Shown here: positions 26,222 to 36,195 of the stretch, piece after piece | How the letters are laid out: every line of letters starts with the position of its first letter | Position numbering within the stretch: position 1 is the first letter of the stretch | Source of the DNA: Robiginitomaculum sp. | Lineage (GTDB): Bacteria; Pseudomonadota; Alphaproteobacteria; Caulobacterales; Maricaulaceae | Direction of reading: 5' to 3' | Assembly (NCBI GenBank): GCA_021647375.1 | Contig: JAKIUV010000001.1 | Location: forward strand, 52,111-116,110 | DNA: 64,000 nucleotides | The notes under the pieces: model-generated | Seen by the model: the letters and a program-made list of their open reading frames with translations, nothing else | The model's database searches: none | Told to the model about the DNA's origin: nothing | Translations under genes and position numbers: made by a program

Positions 26222-27985
26222 ATGAACGACCAAAACCGATTTATGTTGGCGCTGATACTCTCTGGCGCCATGATGGTAGCATATTTTTTCTTTTATGCGG
26301 CACCTAAGTCAAAGCAATTTGCCGCAGAACAAGAGGCCGCCCAGCAACAAATAGAGCAAATTATTGCCGCGCCCGCGCCTATTGACAGAACCGAGTTGAT
26401 TTCCGCCAGTACAACCAAGGGCATACGCATCAATATTGAGACGCCAGCGCTCACGGGTTCGTTTTCGACTACGGGTTCCCGATTTGATGATTTACGGCTA
26501 AAAAATTACAAGCAAACCATCGATAAAGATTCCGAAACTGTCATCCTGTTCTCGCCCCAAGGCGCGAAACATGCGGCTGAAGTATTTGACAATTGGGTTA
26601 AAGTTGGCGGTGCCAATAGTTCTCAAAGTGGCATCGATACAGCTTGGGGCGTTGTTAGCGGCGATACGCTCACGCCCGACAGTCCGGTAACCCTAAAATT
26701 TGACGGTGATGGCTTTAGTGTTTTGCGAGTTATTAGCATTGACGAAAACTACCTATTTACGCTTGACGATACCATTACCAATACCTCGTCTACTGAAATT
26801 TCCTTGGTGCGCAAAGGTGCCGCAAGGCAATACGGTCTACCGAAAAACCTGCTTAATTTTTTCATCTTGCAAGAAGGCCCGGTTGGCGTTGTTGATAATA
26901 CACTACAAAAATGGAAATATAAAAAAGTCGCCAAAAAGAAAAGCTTTTCCGAACAAGGTGAAGCCGGATGGATTGGCCTAACTGACCGCTATTGGTTGTC
27001 CGCTGCTATTGCCCCCCAAGGCACACAAATGAGCGCCGAGGTGAGTTTCAAAAACTTGAACGGCAAAGACGTTTACGAAGCAGGTTATAGTTTAGCGCCG
27101 ACCGTGCTCAGCCCAAATGCAACGATCAAGTCTACAGGATATATTTTTGCGGGCGCGAAATCCCACACATTACTCAAAAAGTATATGGACGAAAAAGGCA
27201 TTTCCAATTTGGACCGCGCTGTGGATTATGGCGTTTTACGCATCTTGACCGTGCCCATGTCTTGGGGTTTGACCAAGCTTGGCAATTTAACCGGAAACTT
27301 TGGTGTCGGTATATTATTGATGACGCTTATTTTGAAGCTAATCTTGTTCCCGCTCAACAATAAAGCTTATTCGTCCATGGCGAAAATGCGCGGTATCGCA
27401 CCCAAGGTCGCCAAGATGAAAGAACGCTACGGCGATGACCGGATGAAGCTACAGCAAGAAACAATGGCCTTATATAAAAAAGAAGGCGTCAGCCCTGTCG
27501 CTGGCTGCCTGCCGATGATCCCGCAAATGTTCATTTTCTTTGCCTTGTACAAATCTCTGTTCATTACCTTTGAAATGCGCCATGCGCCGTTCTATGGCTG
27601 GCTCAAGGATCTGTCGGCGCGCGACCCTTTGTCCATGCTCAACGGCTTTGGCCTGTTCCCGTGGGACGGCATTCCGGTCGACTTTTTGTCGTTTTTCGCT
27701 CTCGGCCCCCTCGCTTTGCTTTACGGTATCACCATGGCTATGATGCAGACCCTCAACACGCCGCCGACCGATAAAATGCAGGCGCGGATTATGCAGCTTA
27801 TGCCTTGGTTCTTTATGTTTATTTTAGCACCGTTCGCGGCGGGTCTCTTGCTGTACTGGGTGTGGAATAATATTCTAACCGTATTCCAGCAATATTATAT
27901 AACCCGTAAACACAAGGTCGATACACCGCTGGATGCGTTTTTCAGAAAAATTTTTGGTAAAAAGTCCGAAGCGGCTAATAAGTAG
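26222..27985 (+). CDS. yidC: Membrane protein insertase YidC
   Basis: This 587-aa Gram-negative type YidC has an N-terminal TM (MLALILSGAMMVAYFFFYA), a large periplasmic domain (residues about 60-350), and the five-TM insertase core beginning around residue 350. The core includes MAKMRGIAPKVAKMKERYGDD (coiled cytoplasmic loop) and VSPVAGCLPMIPQMFIFFALY. It inserts Sec-dependent and Sec-independent membrane proteins. The stop is 2 bp before engB. Confidence 0.97.
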   Translation: MNDQNRFMLALILSGAMMVAYFFFYAAPKSKQFAAEQEAAQQQIEQIIAAPAPIDRTELISASTTKGIRINIETPALTGSFSTTGSRFDDLRLKNYKQTIDKDSETVILFSPQGAKHAAEVFDNWVKVGGANSSQSGIDTAWGVVSGDTLTPDSPVTLKFDGDGFSVLRVISIDENYLFTLDDTITNTSSTEISLVRKGAARQYGLPKNLLNFFILQEGPVGVVDNTLQKWKYKKVAKKKSFSEQGEAGWIGLTDRYWLSAAIAPQGTQMSAEVSFKNLNGKDVYEAGYSLAPTVLSPNATIKSTGYIFAGAKSHTLLKKYMDEKGISNLDRAVDYGVLRILTVPMSWGLTKLGNLTGNFGVGILLMTLILKLILFPLNNKAYSSMAKMRGIAPKVAKMKERYGDDRMKLQQETMALYKKEGVSPVAGCLPMIPQMFIFFALYKSLFITFEMRHAPFYGWLKDLSARDPLSMLNGFGLFPWDGIPVDFLSFFALGPLALLYGITMAMMQTLNTPPTDKMQARIMQLMPWFFMFILAPFAAGLLLYWVWNNILTVFQQYYITRKHKVDTPLDAFFRKIFGKKSEAANK

Positions 27986-27987
27986 TC

Positions 27988-28665
27988 ATGACCGATGAGG
28001 CCGACATAAAAGCAGCCAAAGAAGCAGCCAAAGAAGCAGCCAAAGAAGCAGGAAGGTTGCTATTCGCGCACCCAGTTACGTTTGTCAAAAGCGTAGTGGC
28101 GTTGGAACATTTACCCGACGCTGACCTACCTGAGATTTGCTTTGCCGGGCGCTCCAATGTCGGTAAATCGTCATTGATCAACGCCCTGTGCAACCAAAAA
28201 GGGTTGGCGCGGGCTTCCAATACGCCGGGGCGCACCCGCGAGCTGAACTATTTTAATATGTCCGACCGTTTGTTTTTGGTTGATTTGCCGGGCTATGGTT
28301 ATGCGCGGGCTTCCAAAACCGATATTGCCCACTGGACTAAACTAACCCGCGATTTTCTACGTGGTCGTGCGCCCCTGCGCCGGGTATTTGTTTTGATCGA
28401 TAGCAGGCGCGGTATCATGGATCCGGACTTGGAGATCATGGCTATGCTCGACGAAGCGGCGGTCACGCACCAAATCGTCTTGACTAAAACCGACAAGCTT
28501 AAAAAAGGCCAATTGGAAAAAGTCCTCGCCGACAGTCAGGCAAAAATCGCCAAACGCGCTGCCGCCCATCCGGATATTCTTGTTACTTCGGCTGAGAAAA
28601 AAACTGGTTTAGAATTGCTGAAAGCTGAAATTGTTAGTTTAGCTTTGCCTGAACATCAGCTATAA
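27988..28665 (+). CDS. engB: Ribosome biogenesis GTPase EngB (YihA/YsxC)
   Basis: This 225-aa GTPase assists 50S maturation. G1 is [12 protein letters not shown]3 is DLPGYGYA, G4 is TKTD and G5 is TSAEKKTG. The N-terminus has an extra Ala/Lys/Glu helix encoded by three tandem copies of a 12-bp unit. It is tightly spaced after yidC and before argB, a conserved alphaproteobacterial order. Confidence 0.96.
   Translation: MTDEADIKAAKEAAKEAAKEAGRLLFAHPVTFVKSVVALEHLPDADLPEICFAGRSNVGKSSLINALCNQKGLARASNTPGRTRELNYFNMSDRLFLVDLPGYGYARASKTDIAHWTKLTRDFLRGRAPLRRVFVLIDSRRGIMDPDLEIMAMLDEAAVTHQIVLTKTDKLKKGQLEKVLADSQAKIAKRAAAHPDILVTSAEKKTGLELLKAEIVSLALPEHQL
28012..28047 (+). repeat. Three tandem copies of a 12-bp unit in the engB N-terminus
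   Basis: GCAGCCAAAGAA is repeated exactly at 28012-28023, 28024-28035 and 28036-28047, encoding (AAKE)3. Copy-number changes would stay in frame and only lengthen a charged helix before the GTPase domain. Confidence 0.9.
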
Positions 28666-28672
28666 CCCCTCT

Positions 28673-29536
28673 ATGTTAAAACGTCGCAAAAATGAAACGG
28701 GCTGGGCAAGTGCTAAAACACTGTCCGAAGCCCTACCCTTTATCCAACGCTATACGGGTAAAACCGTGGTGATAAAATTCGGCGGGAATGCTATGGGTGA
28801 CGGCGAGCTTACCCGTGCTTTCGCCAATGATGTAGTATTGCTTAAACAGTTCGGCATCCGACCGGTCATCGTCCACGGTGGTGGGCCGCAAATCGGCTCT
28901 ATGCTTTCGCGGCTTGGTATCAAAAGCGAGTTTAAAGACGGACTGCGGGTGTCTGATTTGGAAACCGTCGAAGTGGCCGAAATGGTGCTGTCCGGCGCTA
29001 TTAATAAAAATTTGGTAGCCGCTATTAATCAGGCGGGTGGTCGTGCCGTCGGCCTATCTGGGCGCGACGCTGGATTGATAACCGCCAAAAAACTGCGCGA
29101 TGATTTGGGCTTTGCTGGCAAACCGGACAGCACGGATGTGTCCGTGCTGGACGCATTGGCCGCCGCCGATCCGGGATTTATCCCCGTGGTCTCGCCGATC
29201 AGTTCTGGCGCAGAGGGCGAAATCCTGAATGTCAATGCGGATACGGCAGCAGGCGTTTTGGCTGGCGCACTGGGGGCAGCGCGTTTAATGCTCCTCACCG
29301 ATATAGAAGGTGTGATGGACGCGGACGGTAATTTACTGACCAGTCTGACACCTAAGGACGTTAAAAAGCTGATCGACGACGGCACCGCAAAAGGCGGTAT
29401 GATTCCAAAATTAGGTACGGCGCTTGATGCCCGAAATGCAGGCGTTGAAGCGGTTGTCATCATAGACGGGCGCCGCTCCCACGGTTTGTTGGTAGAGCTG
29501 TTCACCGACCAAGGAGCAGGAACGTTGATTGCCTAA
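28673..29536 (+). CDS. argB: Acetylglutamate kinase
   Basis: This 287-aa amino acid kinase phosphorylates N-acetylglutamate, the second step of arginine biosynthesis. The motifs [26 protein letters not shown] and the C-terminal [11 protein letters not shown] region are present. The protein is of the feedback-inhibited length with an N-terminal helix. The stop overlaps the next start (TAATG). Confidence 0.96.
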   Translation: MLKRRKNETGWASAKTLSEALPFIQRYTGKTVVIKFGGNAMGDGELTRAFANDVVLLKQFGIRPVIVHGGGPQIGSMLSRLGIKSEFKDGLRVSDLETVEVAEMVLSGAINKNLVAAINQAGGRAVGLSGRDAGLITAKKLRDDLGFAGKPDSTDVSVLDALAAADPGFIPVVSPISSGAEGEILNVNADTAAGVLAGALGAARLMLLTDIEGVMDADGNLLTSLTPKDVKKLIDDGTAKGGMIPKLGTALDARNAGVEAVVIIDGRRSHGLLVELFTDQGAGTLIA

Positions 29537-30606
29537 TGAAAATTCTCTCGAAAACAATATTGACTTTCTGTTTGGCTTTATCCACTGGCCTACCAAGCTT
29601 TGCCCAAGAGACTGCGGCGCAAATTTCTGAACAAACTCTCCCGCCGCCCGTTCAACCACCATGGCAGGTCTGTAACGAAACCTCGTTCATTCTCAACATT
29701 GCGACAGCGGGCGTGCCTGCGGGCCAAGCTGGGCAACCCGTTTCTGTGCGCGGTTGGCAATCCTTACGCCCCGGGAAATGTCAAATCATTGACGTTGAAA
29801 AAGGTACGCCGCGTTTCGTTTATGCCCGTAGCGCCACCCTACATCAAGGCGGTATCCGAGAATGGAAAGGCCGCTATGAATATTGCATTGCGGCAGAGGA
29901 CTTTACCGCCAAGACCGATATTTCCTGCGAATTGCAAAACATGACCAGCGCAAAGTTTCTACAAATCATACCGACCGAAAGCCGCACCGCTTTTGTCGAA
30001 CCGGAAGACTATGGCCGCTTTGCTGAAACCGCAGGGTTACAGCGACTACTGCGTGATAATAACTACGATATTAAACGTATTGATGGCCGTACTGGTAGGC
30101 GGACAACCAACACTTTGCAAAAATTCTTGAAGGACCACGGCCTTAAGCCCTCAATCAGTGTGGAAGCACAATATACGGCGCTACAGGAAAACGCTCTCAA
30201 AGTTAGCAAGAACATTGGTATGCAGCTGTGCAATAGAACCACCGCCAAGCTGTGGGCGGCGCTCGCCTATAAAAACGAGGGCGCAACTGAATCCCGGGGC
30301 TGGTGGCCAATAGACAAAGGCACATGTATCCAGCCGTTGACAAAAAACCTCGATGGTAGGGACGCCCATTATTATCTGCGCATGGAAACACCTGCCGGAA
30401 CGGATAAAATCTTGAGAGTTAACACCAAAGACGCGAAAGAATTTTGCATTGGCCCGTCAAAGTTTTCAGCTCTGCACCACGAGTTTTGCCAAGATCAAGG
30501 CTATGTTGCGGCGCGGTTCAAACCTGTCCCAGCTGGAAAATCTGGTGCAACAATCGAATTCACAGACGCGGATTTCAATGACGCAACGGTTAGCGGGCTT
30601 AGATAA
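29536..30606 (+). CDS. Secreted protein with two DUF1036 domains around a peptidoglycan-binding-like segment
   Basis: This 356-aa protein has a signal peptide cleaved around SFAQE. A first DUF1036 domain follows at about residues 45-150 (VCNETSFILNIATA... IREWKGRYEYCIAAEDF). A peptidoglycan-binding-1-like helical stretch lies at about 165-205 (GLQRLLRDNNYDIKRIDG, then LQKFLKDHGLK). A second DUF1036 domain covers about 225-340 (LCNRTTAKLWAALAYK... FCIGPSKFSALHHEFC). DUF1036 proteins are alphaproteobacterial and of unknown function. The arrangement suggests a periplasmic or wall-associated role. It overlaps argB by one base. Confidence 0.82.
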   Translation: MKILSKTILTFCLALSTGLPSFAQETAAQISEQTLPPPVQPPWQVCNETSFILNIATAGVPAGQAGQPVSVRGWQSLRPGKCQIIDVEKGTPRFVYARSATLHQGGIREWKGRYEYCIAAEDFTAKTDISCELQNMTSAKFLQIIPTESRTAFVEPEDYGRFAETAGLQRLLRDNNYDIKRIDGRTGRRTTNTLQKFLKDHGLKPSISVEAQYTALQENALKVSKNIGMQLCNRTTAKLWAALAYKNEGATESRGWWPIDKGTCIQPLTKNLDGRDAHYYLRMETPAGTDKILRVNTKDAKEFCIGPSKFSALHHEFCQDQGYVAARFKPVPAGKSGATIEFTDADFNDATVSGLR

Positions 30607-30611
30607 ATCTC

Positions 30612-31256
30612 GTGAACATTATGAATTTGGCACACATTGACACATGGGTATTTGATCTCGATAATACGCTGTACCGAGGAGATGATGCATTTTTCGTGCA
30701 GATTGTCGATAAAATCACCCAATATATTTCACGTTATCTCGCCTTGCAGCCCACTGAAGCGCGTATTTTGCAAAAACAATATTTGGCGGAATACGGCACG
30801 TCCTTGTCGGGGCTAATGGCCGTGAACGGCATGGATCCGGCTGAGTTTCTCGATTATGTCCACGATGTAGATTTGGATTTGCTCAAGCCCGACCCGCGCC
30901 TTTATTCTGGCCTAGATGCCCTGCCCGGCAAGAAATATATTTTCACCAACGGGTCGCGTGGTCATGCTAAAAATATCGGTGAGCATTTGGGTATATATAA
31001 ATTATTTGACGGTGTGTTCGCCGTGGAAGACATGGACTACACCCCCAAGCCCAAACGCTCGGCCTATGAAAAATTTATCAAAACATTTGATATTGACCCG
31101 GCGCGCGCCCTGATGGCCGAGGACACAGTGCAAAACCTAAAAGTCCCCAAAGACATGAGCATGGCTACATTATATATTGCGCCCAATGGTTCGGAATTAC
31201 CGGATTATGTGGACATGCAGACCTATGATCTGCCAGCTTGGCTGCAGATGTTTTAA
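30612..31256 (+). CDS. HAD-family pyrimidine 5'-nucleotidase-like hydrolase
   Basis: This 214-aa protein has HAD motif I WVFDLDNTLY (nucleophile and acid Asp), motif II IFTNGS, a lysine in YTPKPKRSAYEK, and motif III MAEDTVQNLKVP. It matches the SDT1/pyrimidine 5'-nucleotidase subfamily. The start may be GTG 30612 or ATG 30621 (MNLAHIDT). It lies between the DUF1036 gene and dapD, a common alphaproteobacterial setting. Confidence 0.9.
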   Translation: MNIMNLAHIDTWVFDLDNTLYRGDDAFFVQIVDKITQYISRYLALQPTEARILQKQYLAEYGTSLSGLMAVNGMDPAEFLDYVHDVDLDLLKPDPRLYSGLDALPGKKYIFTNGSRGHAKNIGEHLGIYKLFDGVFAVEDMDYTPKPKRSAYEKFIKTFDIDPARALMAEDTVQNLKVPKDMSMATLYIAPNGSELPDYVDMQTYDLPAWLQMF

Positions 31257-31323
31257 CAATAAATCTAGTGTTCTCAAAACACATTTGATATATGTAGGCG
31301 CTCAACCATTAAGGTGAAACAAC

Positions 31324-32148
31324 ATGACACAAGAACTCGCGGCAATCATAAATAAAGCTTGGGACGAGCGGGACACACTTTCCGTCCGTACAAAGGGCGC
31401 AATAAGAGACGCCGTGGACACGGCTTTGGCCGGGCTGGACGACGGTCGGTATCGGGTCGCTGAACCAACAGGCGGCGAGTGGCAAGTTAACCAATGGCTT
31501 AAAAAAGCAGTGCTCCTTGGTTTTCGCCTGAACCCTATGCAGCCCATTTCCGGTGGTCACGGGGGATCTCTATGGTGGGATAAGGTCGCGCCAAAATTTG
31601 AGGGTTGGACGAATAGTGATTTCGAAAATGCGCAATTACGTGCTGTCCCGGGCGCCATTGTCAGGCGCGGTGCCTATATCGCGCAGGGTGTCGTCCTGAT
31701 GCCGAGCTTCGTCAATATCGGTGCGCGGGTCGGCGCGGGAACTATGGTCGATACATGGGCCTCAATCGGGTCTTGTGCCCAAGTGGGCGAGCATTGCCAT
31801 ATATCTGCGGGTGCAGGCATTGGCGGGGTGCTGGAACCTTTGCAGGCAAACCCAACCATTATTGAGGATAATTGTTTCATTGGTGCACGCTCCGAAGTGG
31901 TCGAGGGCATGATTGTCCGCGAAGGCTCTGTGCTGGCTATGGGTGTGTTCATTTCCCAATCCACGAAAATCGTTGAACGCAAAACCGGGAAAATTACCTA
32001 CGGTGAAATCCCGCCCTATAGTGTTGTAGTGCCGGGGGCGCTGCCTTGCAAAAACGGCGGCCCCAGCCTCGCCTGTGCAGTCATCGTCAAAACCGTAGAC
32101 GAGAAAACCCGTGCCAAAACCGGCGTTAATGAACTGCTTCGGGATTAG
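31324..32148 (+). CDS. dapD: 2,3,4,5-tetrahydropyridine-2,6-dicarboxylate N-succinyltransferase
   Basis: This 274-aa left-handed beta-helix (hexapeptide repeat) enzyme carries out the succinylation step of the lysine/diaminopimelate pathway, supplying lysine and peptidoglycan. [20 protein letters not shown] and the C-terminal [18 protein letters not shown] are characteristic. An AAGG-type site precedes the ATG. dapE is not adjacent in this window. Confidence 0.96.
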   Translation: MTQELAAIINKAWDERDTLSVRTKGAIRDAVDTALAGLDDGRYRVAEPTGGEWQVNQWLKKAVLLGFRLNPMQPISGGHGGSLWWDKVAPKFEGWTNSDFENAQLRAVPGAIVRRGAYIAQGVVLMPSFVNIGARVGAGTMVDTWASIGSCAQVGEHCHISAGAGIGGVLEPLQANPTIIEDNCFIGARSEVVEGMIVREGSVLAMGVFISQSTKIVERKTGKITYGEIPPYSVVVPGALPCKNGGPSLACAVIVKTVDEKTRAKTGVNELLRD

Positions 32149-32214
32149 AGCAATTTGTAAACCCTATATTTAGGCAATTGTGCTAAGACCGCATCTGAAT
32201 TCAGGAACAGTCAA

Positions 32215-33003
32215 ATGGCACAACAAGTATTAAACGCTAATATACGGCACGAACACGCCGTGCAAGACACTGTGTTTTGCGGTGTGCGCTTTGACGATTT
32301 AGATGCCGATCAGACCCTAAGGCGCTGCGCCGATATTACGCTGGCCGACCCGTTTCGCTTTATTGTCACACCAAATGTAGACCATGTGGTGCGGATGAAT
32401 AAAGATCCGGACGTGTTCAACCCGCTCTATGATGCCGCTTGGCTCAGTGTTTGTGATAGCCGTATTTTGCAACTTCTCGCCAAAATATCCGGCTCCCAAT
32501 TACACGCAGTGCCCGGTTCAGATTTAACCGCCGCTTTGTTCGCAGAAATCATTGACCCTGCTGAGCCAATCAATGTTATTGGCGGCGATGATGATGTTAT
32601 TAAAGCCGTGACCAAACGCTATGGCCTGCGCAATCTACGCCACCATCAACCGCCCATGGGTCTGCGCAAAAAACCCGAAGCTGTGGCCGCCGCCGCACAT
32701 TTTATCCAAGACAATCCTGCGCGTTTCACCTTTATCTGCGTCGGCTCGCCGCAACAAGAAATGGTCGCCAAGGCGGCACTGGAAAGCGGCCAAGCTAAAG
32801 GACTTGGCCTTTGCGTCGGCGCTTCTTTGGATTTCCTCGCAGGCAAAGTAAAACGCGCCCCGGCATGGATGCAAAAGACCCGCCTTGAATGGCTATACCG
32901 CCTAGCCTCAGAACCAAAACGCATGTGGAGGCGCTACCTAATCGAAGGCCCAAAAATATTTATCATTTGGGCAAAATGGTCGCTCTCCGATAAACAGCGC
33001 TAA
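32215..33003 (+). CDS. WecG/TagA/CpsF family glycosyltransferase
   Basis: This 262-aa GT26 enzyme probably transfers a sugar (often ManNAc-type) to a lipid-linked acceptor in surface polysaccharide synthesis. The signature TPNVDHVVRMNKDP, the VPGSDL region and CVGSPQQEMVA with GLCVGASLDFLAGKVKRAP are present. It stands alone without other polysaccharide genes, so the pathway is not identified. Confidence 0.9.
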   Translation: MAQQVLNANIRHEHAVQDTVFCGVRFDDLDADQTLRRCADITLADPFRFIVTPNVDHVVRMNKDPDVFNPLYDAAWLSVCDSRILQLLAKISGSQLHAVPGSDLTAALFAEIIDPAEPINVIGGDDDVIKAVTKRYGLRNLRHHQPPMGLRKKPEAVAAAAHFIQDNPARFTFICVGSPQQEMVAKAALESGQAKGLGLCVGASLDFLAGKVKRAPAWMQKTRLEWLYRLASEPKRMWRRYLIEGPKIFIIWAKWSLSDKQR

Positions 33004-34685
33004 ATTTTATCCGGATAGATCGGGGCAATGTCTGTTGGGATGTGATTACTTGCCTTGATGACCTGTTTGACGTGTGTGTCCAGATTTCTGTATTTATCCA
33101 GGAACGCTTTGGCGTTGGCGTAATTGCCGTCGCCTTCTAAGACGACCACAATACCCGTTAGGTCGGATATGGCTTGTTCCAGCTTGTCAAAACCTACGCG
33201 GAAGCGCCCCTCTTTATCGTCCCAATTTACGGCGCCAACTTCCTTGTAATAGCTATATTGATAGGCCGCACCGCCGCCGTGGGCGCTGTCTATGCCGAAG
33301 CGCATGGAGCGGAAAAGCCCGGTGAAATACGTGGCCAGAAAAGCTTTTTTCTCGGACGCTGGCAATTCGCCGCGCTGCATCATATACAGAATATTATAGG
33401 CTCCCATAACATCGGCCTTGCCCTCTTCGATGGGTGAATACAGTTCTTGTAATTCGGCGCGGACTTCGGTGTCTCTGCCCTCCACGACAATTTTCCCCGG
33501 CCCAAGCGAGTGGGAAAGCTCGTGAAACAAAGTCCCGTAGGACATGTATTTCTTGACCAGCATTTTGGCTTGTTCTGGCACCAATATTTGCTCGGCCATA
33601 GGCTCTAGGATCAGATCAAATTTTGCGCCCAGTACATTGTTCAAGATGACTTTTTTAGCCCCCTTGGCTTCGCGCACCCGTTCATCATTGGGCAAATTAA
33701 AGGCTATTGTTTGCACGCCCGGCACATTATCTCCGCCGCCGCGTATCTGGTAGCTGGCAATAATCGGGCTTTTGAAACCACGGTTGAAATTTTTATAGCT
33801 TTCCTCGACCGGTAGGTTTTTCTCCATATCGACCAACCACTTTTTATACTTGGCCAAGGCCGCACTTTCTTCGGGGTTTTTAACCGTGATAAAAGCTTCA
33901 AAGGCAGTTTTGATGTTGTAGAGCTTGTCTGTGTAAACCTCATAAGGCCCAATCACGACTTCTATGGGTGTGTCTTTCAAATCCATCCAGGCCATTTCGC
34001 TGGCAAAATAATCATCGTCGCCAAACGCTTTGGCGCGCAAAAACAAAAATTTTTTCAAAGACGGGTTGGATGTAAGCCGCGCCGCCTCGCGCAGTTTCGC
34101 TGCTGCTGGTTTTAAATATTCGGCGTAAGCCTTTGAATAAGGTTCGGCAACCAGACCGCCGTCCTTGCGCTTGATGATTGTGTACCAAGAATTAAATGCC
34201 TCCTCGTCCCCCGGGTTGACTTTGATCCAGGCGGCAAATTCCGCCTTGGTAATGTCCACCGGATAATATCCTGCACCTTTTGGCTTTACAACATCACCCC
34301 AAAACGGATGGTCTTCGTCCAGTGTGTCCCAAGGGCCGTAATGCCGGTCGAACATTTTAAGCAATAGCTCTTTTTGCGGGTCATTGGATTTAGCAATATC
34401 GGCGCGGACTTGCGGGTTGGTTCGCGATTCTTGGCGTAAATATATTTCGTCCATATAGCGGGCAGCTTCAATGAGTAAATTAACCACTTGGCGCTGCTCA
34501 TCATTTAAAAAGCTTGTGTCCGTACCCGTCAAATCGACCGTAGCGATTTGGTCATAGCGTGCCTGCAACGGCGAAACTTCTTGGCTTTGCACCGCGCTTA
34601 TTTGGGTTGGTGTTTTTGCTTGTTTGGCCGGGGAGCAACCAGTCAGCAAAGCAGCGGTCGCTGTGACTATTAAAAATGCGCGCAT
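33000..34685 (-). CDS. M49/dipeptidyl-peptidase III-like metallopeptidase, lipoprotein
   Basis: This 561-aa protein begins with a signal peptide and lipobox (AALLTGC, Cys at about residue 17). Near residue 390 it has HELSHSLGPGK, and about 45 residues later EEGKADVMGAYN. Together these form a gluzincin-type zinc site (two His plus Glu). Classical DPP III has HEXXGH and EECRAE, and this bacterial branch has the shorter HExxH. It is probably exported and lipid-anchored. The substrate is unknown. Its stop overlaps the glycosyltransferase stop by 4 bp (convergent). Confidence 0.83.
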   Translation of the reverse strand: MRAFLIVTATAALLTGCSPAKQAKTPTQISAVQSQEVSPLQARYDQIATVDLTGTDTSFLNDEQRQVVNLLIEAARYMDEIYLRQESRTNPQVRADIAKSNDPQKELLLKMFDRHYGPWDTLDEDHPFWGDVVKPKGAGYYPVDITKAEFAAWIKVNPGDEEAFNSWYTIIKRKDGGLVAEPYSKAYAEYLKPAAAKLREAARLTSNPSLKKFLFLRAKAFGDDDYFASEMAWMDLKDTPIEVVIGPYEVYTDKLYNIKTAFEAFITVKNPEESAALAKYKKWLVDMEKNLPVEESYKNFNRGFKSPIIASYQIRGGGDNVPGVQTIAFNLPNDERVREAKGAKKVILNNVLGAKFDLILEPMAEQILVPEQAKMLVKKYMSYGTLFHELSHSLGPGKIVVEGRDTEVRAELQELYSPIEEGKADVMGAYNILYMMQRGELPASEKKAFLATYFTGLFRSMRFGIDSAHGGGAAYQYSYYKEVGAVNWDDKEGRFRVGFDKLEQAISDLTGIVVVLEGDGNYANAKAFLDKYRNLDTHVKQVIKASNHIPTDIAPIYPDKI

Positions 34686-34772
34686 AATATTTCCTTGTTA
34701 GATTTGCCGCATATTACAGTTACTTCCGCGCTAAGGCTAGGGATAATGCTCGGTTTGTAAATTATGTCGCGC

Positions 34773-35837
34773 TTATGGTGCTAATTGATCAAAGGCCGCA
34801 TTGGCGTCTTTCTGCGCCCGAACATAGGCTTTCGGTGTAGCGCCAAACCATTGTTTAAAAGCCCGGTTAAAAGCACTTTGCTGACTATAGCCCAAACGGT
34901 CTGCAATACTGAGCAAGGCTATATTATCCGCCATCATTTTCGCACATAATGTGCGCCGGGTTTGCTCTAATACCAATCTGAAATTTGTCTGCTCGGCCTG
35001 AAGGCTTCTGCGCAAACTGCGCGGACTAACACCCAATTGCCTGGCGGTTTGTTCCAAATTCGGCACGGCATTTGACATTTCCGTATAAAGCATATCCGAA
35101 ACTTGCTCAGCCATGGGTTTGGCTGGCTGCAAATTGGCCAAAGCAACATCAAGCCGCTGGCAAATTTCTGCTAATGATTTTTCATTTGCTTGTGGCAAAG
35201 GCGCGTCAATAGCCTCAACATCTATCAACATAGCGTTTTCGTCCTGACCGAACGAGACCGGGCAATCGAATATCTCAATATATTTATAAGCATAGCTTGG
35301 CCGAGCATGTTTAAAATGCACAGCATTTATTTTTTTGTCATGAACCCAAGACAGCCAGCGACCAAATATAGCATGACCAGCCATAACCACATCCGTGACC
35401 ATACGGCCATATTCCGCGTCTTTATAATGAGGTTCCCAGATTAAGTGGGCTTGATCACCATTGGTTTTCAAATTGGTGCGACCCAATTGCTGGGTCAAAA
35501 TTTGGTAACGGCGGTTCAGCATAATTACTTGCCGCAGTGTCCCGCAGCACATAATTGCACTGCCCAACTCGTTCAGGGAGGCTGGACGCAGATTTGTACC
35601 GCACAGCAGACCAATGTCCGGTTTACCCAACGTTTTTTCTGCGAAATCAAGAATTTTAAATATGAGGTCAATAGGATATCTTTGCTCTGACATTGGGCTG
35701 CTACCGGAACTTAAATCTCCAGACCTTAGACCTGCTGTTGCACCGGGAATGAGCGCTAACAATTCGGATTGGCTTGCGCCCTGCTCAATGCAGGAATCAA
35801 TATATGACGCCAAATAACTTTCTGATACCGTATTCAT
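34773..35837 (-). CDS. AraC family transcriptional regulator
   Basis: From ATG 35837 this is a 354-aa protein with an N-terminal Arabinose-binding-like/PF12625 domain (LNELGSAIMCCGTLRQVIML) and a C-terminal double HTH. The HTH includes ARQLGVSPRSLRRSL and SIADRLGYSQQSAFNRAFKQWFG. The frame is open to 35996, but the extra upstream residues are not family-like. No strong Shine-Dalgarno precedes either start. The ligand and target are unknown. Confidence 0.85.
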   Translation of the reverse strand: MNTVSESYLASYIDSCIEQGASQSELLALIPGATAGLRSGDLSSGSSPMSEQRYPIDLIFKILDFAEKTLGKPDIGLLCGTNLRPASLNELGSAIMCCGTLRQVIMLNRRYQILTQQLGRTNLKTNGDQAHLIWEPHYKDAEYGRMVTDVVMAGHAIFGRWLSWVHDKKINAVHFKHARPSYAYKYIEIFDCPVSFGQDENAMLIDVEAIDAPLPQANEKSLAEICQRLDVALANLQPAKPMAEQVSDMLYTEMSNAVPNLEQTARQLGVSPRSLRRSLQAEQTNFRLVLEQTRRTLCAKMMADNIALLSIADRLGYSQQSAFNRAFKQWFGATPKAYVRAQKDANAAFDQLAP

Positions 35838-36195
35838 ATTTGCGTAAACCCACTTTGCGAAAACGTGTTGCAGTCCATGCATATATACAAAAACACCCAC
35901 ATTTGGCCTAAAATGTACATTTTTTTGGCCTGTTCTGTCAAGACGGCAAAACTTCGCTCTGCTACTCTTACAATGATTTGAAAAACGGACAAACAATAGT
36001 GTCCTATATGTGGCCTCAAAAGAGTTTAAGGCAAAGAAAAACCGTCTGCAACGGGGCGCGAAGCAGACGGCCTTTATGATCTCTAAAAAGAGATAATTAT
36101 TATCTAGGATAAGTGCGCCTGCATATCAAGCCCCTAATAGCATTTTTTCACATATATTAGCTTTTATTAGCTTTTTCTAATATTAATACAGTAGT
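35838..36195. other. Intergenic stretch between argG and the AraC gene
   Basis: This 358-base gap holds the argG-side terminator at 36036-36070 and an AT-rich segment at 36100-36190 with several ATATTA/TTAG runs. No ORF with coding character is visible. If the AraC protein starts upstream of 35837, part of this stretch is coding. Confidence 0.6.
36036..36070 (-). terminator. Rho-independent terminator downstream of argG
   Basis: On the minus strand CCGTCTGC (from 36070) pairs with GCAGACGG (ending 36042) around a 13-nt loop and is followed by TTTTTC. It lies about 125 bp after the argG stop and before the AraC gene. Confidence 0.8.
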
